Source: Magnaporthiopsis rhizophila (Eukaryota; Ascomycota; Sordariomycetes; Magnaporthales; Magnaporthaceae). Taken from it: a DNA stretch of 61,971 nucleotides. The position numbers were made by a program, and so were the translations under genes. Where the stretch lies: NCBI GenBank assembly GCA_003049465.1, contig PYSS01000171.1, positions 1 to 61,971 of the forward strand. Reading direction: 5' to 3'. The notes below the pieces were generated by a model, which ran no database searches, was not told the origin of the DNA, and was given only the letters and a program-made list of their open reading frames with translations. Positions 1-12,700 of the stretch are shown piece by piece (the stretch's first letter is position 1; the number at the start of each line of letters is the position of its first letter).

Positions 1-197
1 GGCTGGGACAACGGAGGACTGCCGTGCAAGATATAGTTATTTCCTCGTGCATTTCATGGCGACGTAACTGTCCAGGTACCTAGTCCTTTGGCCATACGAC
101 AGAAGTTCCGTAATCAACGCCTTTGGGAGAAAAGAGAAGAAATAACGCCTTAAAAAACGCCCCGACCCTCATGGGTTCAACTTTTCCCCGCTCACCA

Positions 198-2057
198 TCA
201 CGGGCCGTAGCCTGGCATCACGAATAATACCTCCCAGGTGCGGGGCCCCTCTCCCACCGCCATCCAGACGTCCATCGTGACGCCGTGTCTTTGCTGACAG
301 AGCTCCGGGACCGTAAGGCCGTCGTTGTTTCTGACATCCATAGAGACTCCTCTGTCGAGAAGGATGGAGGCCATCTCGCCGCGGGTTGGTTTCCCAAGCC
401 AGAGGACGAGATAGTGCAGCACCGTATAGCCTGCGGCGTCGACGGCGTCGATATCCCTGGTGACGCCTGCTAGCAGCTGTGCGGATGCCAGCACCCTCTC
501 GTGATACGGTCTCTGCTCGGGGCTGTAGCAGGAGAAGTCGATGAGATTGTTGGCCACGCAGTGTAAGGGTATCTGGTTGGAGCTACTACGTGCTTCGGTA
601 TCGGCTCCAGCCGCGAGCAGTATCCGGAGCAGCCGGGGATTGTGTTGCAAGGCAGCCTCGTGCACTGGCGTATCCCCAAGTGTGTGTTGGGGCAACATGG
701 TCAGTAACTTGACAATTCGGGAGGAGCGGGGTTTTTGCACCAGATCCTTACATGGACTATGTCCGTTTCTCAGCAGCCCTCGGTGAGCTTTCTGACAGTT
801 CACGTCGGCGCCTTTTTCGAGCAGCAGCACGACCAGGAAAAGATCCGAAGAGATTTGGTCAAGATGGGAGATGGCGACCAGAAGAGGAGTTTGATCCCCA
901 TCTATGCCGTTGACGTCGACTCCCCGCTCGATCCAGAGCTTGGTCATCAGGTAGTCGCCCCGACGCACAGCAGCGCAGAGGGCCTTGACCATGATCTGGG
1001 GCTCGGGGGGATTAGGCAGGCTGGATATGAGGAACTCGATCCTTTCTTGGGCCGCATCTTTCGTGAGTCCCCACTCGGGGCCGTACGTGACGAAAGAGAG
1101 GGCGCTGAGGTTCAAATGGGCGTGGCCGCTGTTGATCAAGCACTGGAAGATTTCGTCGTCTCCATTGTACCAAGAGAAGGGGTCCTCGCCGTCGGCGAAC
1201 CTGGCGCCCCGTTCGAGTGCCCATCTCAGCATTTCAACATTCTGGGAATAAGCTGCCCACATTGCCTGAGATGGGACCGTCGTCATCGTCGAGCGGCGGA
1301 AGAATTAGCAACAAACAGAGGACCGGCGTATGGAGTAGACAAGGTATGGGGGGAGACAGAGGCATACAAACGAGGGGAGGGCCTGGGGCATGTTGAGGTC
1401 CAGTCCGTAGCTGAGAAACAGGTCCAGTGCTGCGAAATGGCTGGGCTCGAAGGTTGCAGGAAGGTCTTTCAAGCGTTCAAAGAGCAGCAGGCTGCAGATG
1501 GGTGCGTGAATGGGGCGCCCGCCCGGGTCGATGCCGAAGTACCTCGCATTGACGTCGGCGCCGGAGTCGAGTAGAAGGCGGAGAAGATCAAGGTTAGGAG
1601 GACATATCATCTCGATGGCCTGTCCCGGCTTGTGGGGTTAGTGGTCGTGTAGCTTGGGAGAGAGAAGGCTGGGTGGGCAAGGCGGGGGAGAGGAGCGGGC
1701 TACCGTATGCAAGGCCGTGGCGCAACACTCGCCCCGTAGCGATAAGCCGTTGTCTGCGTTGGGATCGGCGCCGAGGGTGAGCAGGAAGCGCACGACGTCC
1801 AGGTCGCCGTACGAGACGGCGGTGGCGAGCGGGTTCTCGTGCCAGGCGGTCACGCCGTTGGGGTCGATGTCCACACCTCGCGCCAGCATGGCCATGAGCT
1901 TGGGCAGGTCGCCCAACTTGACGGTCTCGTGGAATTCATAGAAGTAGACATCGGTCGTGTGCACCGTTTTGGCCAACATGGCACCACGGCGCGAATCGCG
2001 CTCGGCGACGAAGGGACCTCCATCCATGGCGGCAACGGCGCTTGTCGCCTTGACCAT
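198..2057 (-). CDS. Ankyrin-repeat protein, three exons
   Basis: Exons 2057-1704, 1619-1368 and 1265-198, both introns phase 0, give 557 residues. The donors are GTAGCC and GTATGC; the second intron has a CTAAT branch point before TCTCAG. Ankyrin-type helices are visible throughout: a VKLGDLPKLMAMLARGVDID unit near residue 50, a DVVRFLLTLGADPNADNG unit near 85, LLRLLLDSGADVNARYF after the first junction, then VNGIDGDQTPLL, GDTPVHEAALQHNPRLLRIL and AAGYTVLHYLV further on. Reading through the introns would stop at once, so splicing is needed. No other domain (kinase, NACHT, F-box) is seen. Ankyrin repeats bind proteins, but no partner can be named from context. The start is the first ATG of the open frame; an internal Met at residue 11 is an alternative. 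Confidence 0.8.
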
Positions 2058-2902
2058 GGAGGATCGATCCGTCGTGGAAGGTCCGCGGTGGGCGGGCGCC
2101 CGTGGAGACCCCCGCGGTTGCCTATAAGAAGGGAGGGTGGCCTGTGCTCAACGCTCATCCAACAGGACCAGCCCAGCCCGTTCTGCTCGACGTGCCGTCG
2201 TTTCGCCCAGCCGGCTGGCTGCTGCATAAAGACTTTGCACTGTCAACCGATAGGCTAGCAACGTGTAGTGGCGTCACACAGCCCCGCAGCCGGGCGCACT
2301 TTGTGCTGTTACTGCAGGCGGTCCTCACCCAATGGTGACATTACTTGGCATTGATGATCGGCTGATGCATGTTGCGGTACGGGGAGGTGCTGGAGTTGGG
2401 CCAAAACAACAATGAAGCCATTGATAGGTACGGTCGGTGGTGCCTGCCTAGATACCTACCTAAGCACCCCGGGTACCTGCCCGCTACACAGGCTCACTCT
2501 GCCCCCAAAATCCGTTGAAGGCTGTCCCGACCAGCAGCGACAAAACAGGCGTGAATGGGTTTTCAGCGTCTCGCGATGGCCTCAAATTAGGCCTTCCATC
2601 TCAGCCAACGCCCGTTCCGAGGCCTGCTGCTCGCTAGCCCAAGATGGTGTGGAGAAAAAAAGATGGTCGTTGGGTGGTGGTTTGGTTGTCAGGGTGCGGC
2701 GCACGGACCCAAAACAACAAACAGGGCAACCGCCCGTCCGACATCATTTGATGGTCAACTATCCTTCACCCAAATCCTGAGAAATCTGCCAGCTCTGCCG
2801 TCACCAGCACATCACGCCTAGCACAAAGCAGCAGCCAGAAAGGCTGACCCGGCCCGTTTGAACCGCCCCACAGACGACATCCCAACTATTCGGCCCACAC
2901 AA
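2058..2902. other. Divergent intergenic region
   Basis: This 845-bp stretch separates the ankyrin gene and the FTA2-like gene, which are transcribed away from each other, so it should hold both promoters. I see no convincing coding frame, tRNA or repeat in it. Confidence 0.5.
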
Positions 2903-3127
2903 ATGGGTACGAAGCGTGTGCCAAGGCCGTTCCACACGGACGAGCCCATGATCGGTCCGCCCAACTATGCCTTCGACAACTTGCGGAGGCCCAGACTTCG
3001 CAAATGTCTGTTCGAAGTAAAGGACATACGGTGGCTGCAACACCTGGGCAGTGGTATCGATGGCTACTGCGGGAAAGTCGCCTTTGGTGACAAAGGTCCC
3101 TATGTGGTGAAAATGGTACATTCATTG

Positions 3128-3166
<39 letters not shown>

Positions 3167-3894
3167 NTTTTTTTTTTTTTTTTTTGGTTCCCCTTTCACG
3201 CGCACCGCACATGTTCTATTGCTGACCTAGACATCAATCATCCCGAAAGTTCTGGGAGGATAAAGACCCAGGCGGCTTCCTCTACTGGGCCGCGGAACGC
3301 GAGTTCCAGAACGCTGCCGTCCTTCAAATGATAGAAGCGTCGGTAAGCGACCACGGCGAGGCCTGGGTGTTGGAGGAACCCGAGAACGGCATGGAGGCCA
3401 TTGAGAATCTCTACGCCTTCTCCGAAGAGGGACGCCGGAAGTCACGCATCCCGGCCGGCATGGATGGCACCATCCGTCAGGGCGTGTGCAGGACAAGGAA
3501 GTGCTTTGGTTGGCTGAAGCTGAACAGCAACAGCTTTGGCCACTGGAAAAACAAGCCACGGCCAGTTCAGATCGACAAGTGGCATCGCGACTCCCCGTAT
3601 CCGGGCCACGAGTACTTCGCCATCGTATACAGATACATCGAGGAGGACGACCTTGACGAGGAGAACTCGGCGGAGCAAAAGGAGGCAAACCGCCGCAGGA
3701 TAGGCGTGGCCATGGAATTCCTGTGGCGGGCCGGGTTCGAGTTTCATGACACGACGATCCTAGACAACTGGAAAAATGGTATGTTGATAGATCTTTGCGA
3801 CATCGTGTATCCATGCGGACTTGGGAGACACTTGACTGGTTTTCGCCTGGAGGGGAACGCGAATGCTCTCAAGAGGCAGGCACCGACGTGCTAG
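2903..3894 (+). CDS. FTA2-like / kinase-like fold protein
   Basis: Exons 2903-3115 and 3250-3894 (phase 0) give about 285 residues. The intron begins GTACAT, carries CTGAC 20-30 nt before its end and closes at CGAAAG. It also contains a T run of more than 50 bases with an N. The joined protein has a glycine-loop-like LGSGIDGYCGKVAFG, a following VVKM, then FWEDKDPGG and AAEREFQNAAVLQMIEA across the junction. This is the pattern I associate with the fungal FTA2 (Sim4 kinetochore subunit) family, which is expanded in filamentous ascomycetes. Near the end, AGFEFHDTTILDNW and GMLIDL sit where a kinase would have HRD and DFG, so it looks like a pseudokinase. Membership of the kinetochore is not implied by the domain alone. 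The last 25 residues could belong to an unrecognised intron. Confidence 0.6.
3129..3185. repeat. Poly(T) run with unresolved base (N at 3167)
   Basis: A run of T longer than 50 bases lies wholly within the intron of the FTA2-like gene and is interrupted by one N. The N suggests a joined or uncertain homopolymer length, so the true length is unknown. It does not affect the spliced product. Confidence 0.9.
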
Positions 3895-4865
3895 TGCCCA
3901 GGAAAGGAGTAAGGTGACACCATCCAACAACGTTTCAGTGCCCTCTACCACAATCTCTCGTGGGCCATCACCTGCTCGCTCTACATACAGTACGAGCATA
4001 CCTGCAGTTGGTTGGCGGTACTCGGATGGGGAAATAAATCTACCCGACCGGACCAGGCCCCCCCATCCGTCACACCAGTCGCGCGTCAAACGAACCAACA
4101 AGGGCGAAGACCGTACAAGTGCCCAGATTGAAATGGATTCACACCAACCCATCTGCTAATGTACCCGGGCGGTTCGCCTGTGTAACAGCAATGTATGTAA
4201 TCATCGTTTGCCCCCCCGACCAGAACCCGTTGGCCATGGTCATGCCATGCGGCGAATTGAGATATGCCCCAAGTGAGGATGCCTCAAACCGGGCACCCGC
4301 AACACCCCCCCATGATCATGATCCTGCGGCCCAAAAACACAACCAACAACCTGCACTTTGGGCTGCACACACACACACACACACACGACTAGGTGGGCAT
4401 TCGCGGCCAATCCTTGGTTCCAACCCAATTTTTGGCCCTCCCAACAGAGACGGCCGATAGACCGCGAGGATGCACGGCGCCCATAGTTTTAGACCCTGCC
4501 CTCACGCCCCGAGGCGGCCGTCTTGGTCGGCAGTGCGCCCAACGAGAGAAGGGGACGAGGCGGCCTCTTTGTCCTCTGCTTTGCATTTTCTATAACTACT
4601 AGGTAGGTAGGTCCCATCTAGGCAGGGAAAAATGTCATTTCGTTCCCAGCGCGCTTCCTCCACGAATATCCATCTGCAACCTTTCTCTCACCTTCATCTA
4701 TATCGACATGCTTTCTGATACTCTTTGCAATTCCCAATATCCCTTCCGGTCTTCCCGTATCCTTCCCTGTTTTTTCTACATTGTTTCCTGTCTCTCTATA
4801 CCTTTGGTTTTCTTTTTCCTTTTCCTTTTTTTTTTTCTTCCCTTTTCGACCTCGCGTGTTCCAGC
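3895..4865. other. Intergenic region with CA microsatellite
   Basis: No credible gene is seen. A (CA)n microsatellite occupies 4366-4386. From about 4700 the plus strand becomes pyrimidine-rich (TTTTCTTCC runs) up to the ATG at 4866, as is common in fungal promoters and 5' leaders. Confidence 0.55.
4366..4386. repeat. (CA)n dinucleotide microsatellite
   Basis: About ten uninterrupted CA units in intergenic DNA. No link to a gene is seen. Confidence 0.9.
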
Positions 4866-6012
4866 ATGTCGCAGCCGTCTCCGTCCGAGTTCGACCGCGA
4901 AATCCTCAGCGAGGACACTCTGGAGCACTTCATCTCGCGCTTCAACATGCCAATCATAAACCACGCCCTCGCCGTCGCTCTCGAAATGGCCGGCAGGGAG
5001 GGCAAGCTCCAACAGGGCCTGCAAGCCCATCTCGGCCGCGGATCACGCTGTCTACTCCAAGGGCAGAGGATGGACTGGTGCCTCGCCAGCCCCCAGCACC
5101 CGGGGATCCAGGCCAAATACCGATGCGTCCTCCCCGGAGACGGCAAGCTCGACAGCAAATGGAATGCGGACCTGTACAATATCGACTATGAGGAGTGGCG
5201 GAAACCCGTCGACCAAGTCGTGGGCTACATGATCAATTCCCGATGTCGATACGGCTTCGCCATCACCGACCAGGAGCTCTACGTGTTCCGGATCACGCTT
5301 CTGCCCATCTCCGTCGATTCAGTCCCGACCATGCGGACCCGCCCTGGGATCTGGGAGGCCGCCCTCCCGACCGGCGCTGAGGACGACCACGATTACTCGG
5401 TTGCCGACCTCTCGGCCATGGCTGCGGACATGACGATCGCCAGCCGCCAGACAGAGGATTACGACCACCGGGCGGACCTCAGGCACCGGGACTACCGGCT
5501 GCAGTGCGCCATCGTCCCCTGGCCCGCCCGCGGCCGCAACAGGCTCACGGTGAACCTCGCCCTCTGGTGCCTGTCCATGATGAGCATGGGCGACGGGCAG
5601 CATCCAGACCGAGTACCCGCCGCTGGACAGCTGGAGGGAGGACGGCAACAACGGGAACAGCTACGTCGTCCACAACACCTCCGGCTTCGCAACGGCCAAG
5701 CGCGGCCGGCCCGCAGGTGCCGTCGCCGGCGGTAGCGGAGCTGCCGGCAGCTTCTCGGCGGGCTCGTCGAGGGGCGGGGCAGGTGCGAGCCAGTATGTCG
5801 ACGTCACGGCCATCATCCGGTTTGACGGTCGGACCAGGGGCGAGCGGCACCGCCAGTTCAAGTTCACGGCCGAGAACGGCAGATCGGTGACGACGAGAGA
5901 GAAGGACTGGCAGAGTGTCCGTGGGGGTGGTTGGGTGTACGAAAAGTGGGGGGAAGAAATACTTCTGCCGCAAATTCCCGAAGGAAGACTAAAGCCTCCA
6001 TCTTTCCTGTGA
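4866..6012 (+). pseudogene. Nuclease-fold-like hypothetical gene, frameshifted
   Basis: The frame opens at 4866 (MSQPSPSEFDREIL) and runs to 5597. A single extra C at 5598 shifts the frame; reading resumes at 5599 and stays open to the stop at 6010-6012. The join would give about 381 residues. The downstream part (SIQTEYPPLDSWREDG, then YVDVTAIIRFDG) continues naturally from the upstream LALWCLSMMSMGDG, and no intron of reasonable size fits. The middle has GDGKLDSKW, then KPVDQVVGYMINSRCRYGF and ITDQELYVFRI, a pattern I recall from uncharacterised fungal proteins with a PD-(D/E)XK-like core. Function is unknown. Either the gene is a recent pseudogene or the base is a sequencing error; the absence of any other damage favours error or very recent loss. 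Confidence 0.55.
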
Positions 6013-6759
6013 TTTTCCCTATATCCTTTCCTATATCCTTATACCCTTTCCCGTATATTTCCTCTATCGTTTGCTGTGTATTTTCCTCTAGTGTTTTCTG
6101 TGTTCTTTGCCGTCTTTTTCCGTGTCCTTCTCTCCGTCCTTTCCTATACCCCTTCCTGCACCCTTGTATCCTCCACTTTTTCAACATCCTTACCTTCTTA
6201 CCGTTGACTTTCCGTTTTCCGTAGCCCTGTCCGTTCCAGTCTCTTAATCTATACAAATCCCATCGACGCTGGCCAACAAAGTTGCCAGGGACATCGCAAT
6301 CCAATTGAACCGAGCACCAAAGTAAGCACCACCAAGGGTCTGTCCGTTAGAAGTCTACCTATGCTCGTGAGGTGCTTGCCGGGGGCCCCAGTCGGCATCA
6401 CCGCACCTGTTTGCACTGTACCTCCCGCATAATACATGTGTCGATGGGTGCCGACTATAAACGGCGTGAAACGAACAGGGCCAGTATGGCAGAGGCGCAA
6501 GCACTAAACGAATTGCTTTATCTCGATCTCGGGGAAACTAGTAGCAGAAGTTGTTGATCGTATGAGACCCTCCGGCCATATATACAGATGCGCTGTGGGG
6601 ATACCGAGCACTCGTCGGTCTCGGTCGGTGCGTTTGCGCACCCGCCGAGACTGAACGAGGATATCCAATGCGCATCGGGGTTTTGCTACTCTGCCCTGCC
6701 CGTAAATCCATCTTGTCGACACATTCCTTTGTGATGACATATCATACCATATCCGAACA
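6013..6759. other. Intergenic region between convergent genes
   Basis: It holds the 3' ends of the frameshifted gene and of the WW gene. 6010-6230 is a pyrimidine-rich degenerate tract (repeated TTTCC, CCTAT and CTTTT words) without a clean repeat unit. No gene is seen. Confidence 0.5.
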
Positions 6760-9700
6760 TCAAAACTCGAGAACGTCCCCCCAGCCCGACCCATCATAGT
6801 CCACATCGACACTCACCCCGTCCGCATTCACATCCTCCACGACGGGGACGGTCAGGTGCGCAGAATAGTCTGAAGTCGCGGCCGCCGCTCCCGCCCCTGT
6901 CCCAACCTCGGACGAGACGCCACCACCCAAGCCCCCGGCCTCTCCGCCGTCCGCCACGGCAGGGACCTGGCCCTGGCCCTGGGCGCCGGCGCCCGAGAAG
7001 AGCGGCGGGACCATGTACTGCGCGTCGACCATGGGCGTCGCCTCGGGGACGCCGGGCGCGGCGGCCTCCTGGGCCGCGGTGTCGCCGGCATCCGCCGTCG
7101 TGCCGGCTTCCGCCTCTTGCTGCTGCTCCTGCTGCTCCTGCTGCTCCTGCTGCTCCTGCTGCTCCTGCTGCTCCTGCTGCTGTTGTTGGGTCCCCAGGGC
7201 CCTCTCGAGCGCCCTTGCCATCTTGGCCACGTCGATCATCTGGATGCCCGACACGCCGGCCTGGGGCTGCCACTCGGTGTCTTGCGGCGACAAGGGCACG
7301 GCGGGCTGCTGCGGCTGGAACGGAGACTGCGTCGCGCTGACGGGGCTCACCGGCGTTGCCTGCTGCTGCTGCTGCATTTGTTGTAGTTGCTGTTGTAGCT
7401 GTTGCCGTTGTAATTGCTGCTGCTGTTGTGGTAGCTGCTGCTGTAGCTGTGGTTGTTGTGACTGTAGCTGTTGCTGCTGCTGCAGGTACTGGTAGACTAG
7501 AGCTTGTTGCTGCTGCTGCTGGAAGCCTTGAGCTGCATATTGTGCCTGCCCAGGCGAGGTCTGCAATACCTGTTGCGGAACGCCTTGCGGGGACATGACG
7601 GTCTGCTGCGGTTGCTGTTGTTGTTGGCCCTGTTGTTGTTGTCCTTGCACCGCCTGTAGTACGTCCCCAAGTTGCTCGACTGTTCGTGCAACTGGATGCT
7701 GCTGCTGTTGTTGCTGGGGTTGTTGGGGCTGAGGTATCTGCTGTGACAGTCTCTTTTGCTGGGCCATCTGTTGCTGGAGCAGTTGCGGCTGGAGCATTTG
7801 CTGTTGCGGCATCTGTTGTTGCGGCATCTGTTGTTGCAGTTGCATAGTCTGCTGCGGGGGCATTTGCTGCTGCGGAGGTCTCTGCTGCCCAAGCATCTGC
7901 TGTTGCTGCGGCATCTGTTGCAGCGGTTGCGGAGGCCGCTGCTGCTGCGCCATTTGTTGTTGGTATACCACTCCCGGCTGTTGTTGAAACACCTGCTGCG
8001 GAGGCCTCGCCTGCGCCTGCTGCTGCTGTTGAGCAAACGCCGGGTGTTGCTTGAGAGGCTTGGGGCCTTTGTTCTGAGGCGGCGTGGGGGTTTCAAACAG
8101 CCTCGAAAACCAGCTCTTGCTTTTGCCAGAGCTGCCGCTGCTGCCCTGGGGCTGTCCCTGGACGGGCGCAGGTCCAGGACGGTATGCCATGGCTGTCTGC
8201 TGTCCCTGGACCATCAAGGGCTGTTGGCCCTGTACCATCATTGGTTTTTGCTCCTGGGCCATCATTGGCTGCTGACCTTGGGCCAGCATTGGTTGCTGCT
8301 GGGGGATCTGGCCTTGTTGGAAGTATACTCCAGGCTGCTGCTGTGCCACCGGCTGCCCCGGCTGGAGAGGACGGACAACCTGCTGAGGGCCCTGCATAGC
8401 CATAGGCTGCTGCTGCTGCTGCTGCAACATGGCTTGCTGCATCTGTTGCGGCTGGCCGGCCATCTGCACCTGCGGTTGAGCACTAAAGCCCTGCCCAGGC
8501 GCAAGCTGTGGCGCCTGTGGTGATTGCTGTTGCTGAAGGCCAAGAGGGCCGTCGTGGTTCTGCGGAAGACCACTTGGTGCTCCACCAGGCATCTGTTGGC
8601 CCGGAACACCAGCCCCTGTGACAGTAGGAGGGAACTGCCCAGCGGTTGGCACCCCCTGAGCCATCTGCATCTGGGCGGCCTGAGCAGCCTGATGGGCACG
8701 CTGCTGCAAGAGCTGATGCCCCTGCTGCAGAGCTGCAGGCTGCTGCGTCGTTGGGATGTGGACGGTCGCTCCTGACGGCGAGTAAGCAGCCTGCACCGCA
8801 CGCTGTTGCAAAAGCTGGTGTCCATGCTGCAAGGCCGCGGACATCTGCTGCCCGCCAGGCCCCGACATACCCTGCTGCCACCGCGGCGGCGGGCTTGGTC
8901 CTACGCCCTGGGGTGGCAGGGGCGGGACGGGCGAGGGGCCGGGAGGTTGCGGCGGTGATGTGGATGCCGGAGTCGGCCTGACCTGCTGCGACGCAGTACG
9001 TTGTAGCGACTGCACTGCGGACATTGGCGCAGTCTGTGCCATCTGGCTCTGCGGCGTCCCTATGGGGCTTCCATGCGCGCTTGCATGACCAGATGCCATG
9101 GCAGCCGCGTTCACAGTTGGGCTTTGCGCAGATATACTCGCGTGAGGACTATGTGTGGCAGTCCCTTGGTTCACCAAAGACCCTGCTTGCGAGAGCTGAG
9201 GGCTACCACTCTGGATCTGTGGCTGAGTGCTCATCCTCGCTGTTGGGCCTATGCCACTCAAGGACGGGTTTGCAGAATGAGAGACGGTGGAGTGGATTGT
9301 ATGAGGGCTGCCACCCGCCACAGGTGATGCCGTCTGGAACTGGGCGACAGGACTTGAGACTGGGCTTTGCGTAGCCGCTGCGTGTATGGGCTGAGTATAT
9401 GGCACGGCGACCGAGGGAGCTGGCGAGTGCATTGCCGGTTGAGCTTGAGGGTAAGCCCCGGTTGGCCGCATCGTTTGTGGCTGCTGAGCCGGCTGAGGCG
9501 TCGCCGCGGGGACACCCGGCTGCGCCAACACAGCATACTGTACGCCGTTGTGCGTGTACAACACATATTGAGGCTGTTGAGGTACGACAGCGGGGCCTGC
9601 GCCTGATGCGTTTGCAACTGGCGGAGCCATCTGCGGCTGCGGCGTCTGCTGTTGCTGTTGTGGTCGGGGAGCCTGTGTCGGCATCGACTGCTGTTGGCCC

Positions 9701-12700
9701 TGCTGCAGGAGAAGGCCCGAGGCCTGTGCTGCCGCAAGCGCTGGAGTGGTAGCCGGAACGCCAACCAGAGAAACTGGTGATGGCTGCTGAGGCGAGCTTG
9801 GCATCTGATTGGCAGGTGGCGATGACACCGACTGAGGAACTGGTGCACCGGCGACCGACTGCCACCCGCCAGGCGCCCCGGGAGCCGCGCCGTTCTGAGG
9901 AGCTACTGCAGCGGCAAGTGGAGATTGCGTCGGCCCGCCAGGATGCTGAGGCCCTGGGGAGCCTTGCGGGAGATATCCATGCTGAGACGACACAGAAGCT
10001 CGATGCACAGAGCTGACAGAATGTTGCGCCGGCGAACCATGGCCGACAGGGGGCGGTGTTCCAGACGGTGCTCCCCAAGACTGCTGTTGCAGGATACCAT
10101 ACGGACCGCCTTGGCCAGGCGGAGGGGTTGGCCGGCTGGCCGCGGGTGCGATGGGCCCAGACGGCGACTGCGGCCTGTCTGCGGAAGCCATCGGAAGGTG
10201 ATGCACGCTCGGGGATGGAGATCCATGGGGCGGGTTGCTGATGCTTTCGACGTGGAAGGTCTGCGGTTCCGGCTGGGCCGGTACCTCATTTGACGCCATG
10301 ACGGCTTCGACGGCCTCGACATGAAACTCTTGGTCAGGTGAGATGCCTTGACCGGGTGCTGAATGCGGCTGGCTTGCTACCCCAGGCGTCGCGGCCACGT
10401 CTTGCGTCTTGATAGACTCTTGCGGCTGGATGGCGGCTTCAGATACGGATACAATGGCGAACTGCCCTGGCTCTGGTGTCTGCCCCTGGTTGTCTGGCCG
10501 GGGGACAGGGGGAGGTGAGCCACCGCGAGGTTCCGACTCGGCTGCGTGGAGCACAGCGAACGAAAGGGGAGCAATATCGGCAACCACAAAATGTGAGGCT
10601 GTCGGGTTTTCAGTCTGTGGGCCCGGCCCGGCCGGTGCGGCCAGATCGCCGGCCTCTGAGGTAGCGACTGGCGTACTTGATACCACAGCCTCTTGTGCTA
10701 CATCCAAGTCCCCAGGTGTAGATGCCTCCGCCGGCGGTGTTTCGGTAGGCGTCAGGACGGGTGCAGCCTCGACAACGGCGCTTTCTATGATCATGTTGTA
10801 CTTCTCTGGCGGGACACCCTCGTTACTCGTGCTCGACCGTTCGGCAGGGTCGGACGATTCCACCCTGTTCACAGGAACGGATGGCTGGGACTGTACTGGC
10901 CCATTCCCGTTCTCTGGTTCCGGGGCGCCGACGACGGCAAAATTGGCCGTCATCAAGGGAACATCTGCCGGCTTTGGCGGCCCCCTAGGCTCGGTTTCGA
11001 GGCCATTGGTAGGCTGCTTCACGCCCTCCGGCGCGGCGACAGCAGTGACCACCACGAAAGAGTCATCCGTGCTCGGCGATGTTGTCCGAAGAACGTCCAC
11101 CGCCGCCGAAGCTCCTTCCTGGATAGCAGGCTCCTGCGCCGGCTTCTCGCTGGAAACGGGGGTGCCGGCTCTGCTGATCTCGAGCTCGACTGCTTGGGCC
11201 GGCAGTAGAGGATTTGTCGCGGCCACAGAGGATGGCGTACCAGGCATGATATGGGAAACTCCACGGTATTTGTTCTGCGTGTCGATAATCGGATGGATGG
11301 GAGCAGACGCTTGCATCATAGGATCAGGGGGGAGAAGCACAGGTGCCGTCGTTACCCCGTGCACCATCCCAGGAGGGAGACCCGGCTGCGGATGAGATAG
11401 TTGTCCCGGGCCAGTAGGCGCGCAATACTGCTGCTGCTGCTGCTGCTGCTGGTTGACAAAGCCAGAGGGCATCGGCGCCTGCTGATACCTAGCACCAGCA
11501 GGCCCGACGCCGCTGTTGACGAAGACCATGTACGGCTTCGGAGGCATCTGGAACGACTGTCTTGGCTCGGCCATTTCCGGTCTGGGGTGCGGAGGGCCAG
11601 GCTGCATCGGCCGACCAAGAGCTGGTCTGAGGATTGAAGGCGTGGACAGCACGTCGCCCGGTTCGGCGAGCTGTGATTGTTCCTGAGTGTGCAGGATGCT
11701 ATGATTTGGCCGCCGGATGCTCTCATGCCGAGCCTTTATACCTGGAAGCACGTTGGCGCCCTGCGGGAATGTGGGGTGGTGCGCCAGGCCTTGGGGATGG
11801 GGAGGATGGTGCTGTGCTGGGGGTATTTGTGGTGGTTGCTGCTGCGACCAGGGGGGATTTTGTCCAGACCCGGGCCCTTCAGCCTCAGGAGGAGGGATTA
11901 TTGGCAGTCCTGCGACGGAGCGTCGCTTTGCAGAGTTCAGCTCGTCTCTTGGCGAGACGCCACTGGTTATAATTACCTGGCCAGCCGACGAGGGAGGCGT
12001 TTGCGCGATTGCGGCTGAAGGGTCTTGGCGGAGATGACCGCTGGTGTCTGCGGGCAGTCCAGAAACCGATTGAGCATGCGGCTGGGGAGGCTGATGACTA
12101 TTCCCCAATAGACCGCTATTTATGCCAGTCACTGGTTGTTGGCCAGATGCATCATTAGCTGGCGCCACCGACGCCTCAGCCGAAGGACCGGCTGTGGCAG
12201 ACTCGGGAGACACCACTGGGAGCTCCATTGGGGCGGCCTGGACGTTTGGCGGTGCTTTCTGCTGCTGCTGTTGGGTCTGAACAGCACCACTGTTGTCGGC
12301 ATCGTTCCCTGGCAGCTCAACTGGCGTTGGGAAGACCTCCTCGTAGCATTTCCCCGTCGACTCGCTGGCGAGCTCTGCAAGAGAGCCGAGCGGCGACCAC
12401 GTAGTCGCATTGCCCGGCAGCTCGAATGGGCGCTGCCACCCGTCCAGCATAGGCACGTTTCGGGGATCTTGCGCAGCGTGAAGGGGCATGTGAACGCCTT
12501 GCGCCCCAGGCACGGCAGCACCAGGAGCAAACCCGGCGGTTTGGGCGATCGGCGGCAAGATCAAAGGATTGGGTTGAGCACCAGTTACCCCCGAAACAAG
12601 GTCCGGCTGAGAAGGCGCCAGTTCTGGGTGCTTCGGCCCGTTGGCGGCAGGGCCAGGTCCCGAGACGTTAAGCACAGGAGGCGACACCATGACGAACCCA

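Noticed and set aside
735..1574. 279-codon plus-strand frame opposite the ankyrin gene
   Set aside because: It is the antisense of well-supported ankyrin repeats, has no domain, and its length follows from GC-rich codon bias.
5563..5600. A 34-nt intron as explanation for the frameshift
   Set aside because: It is too short for a fungal spliceosomal intron, and the segment codes a natural continuation of the protein.
7013..8523. Several long Cys- or Leu-rich plus-strand frames
   Set aside because: They are antisense translations of the poly-Gln block (CTG/TGC repeats give Leu or Cys runs).
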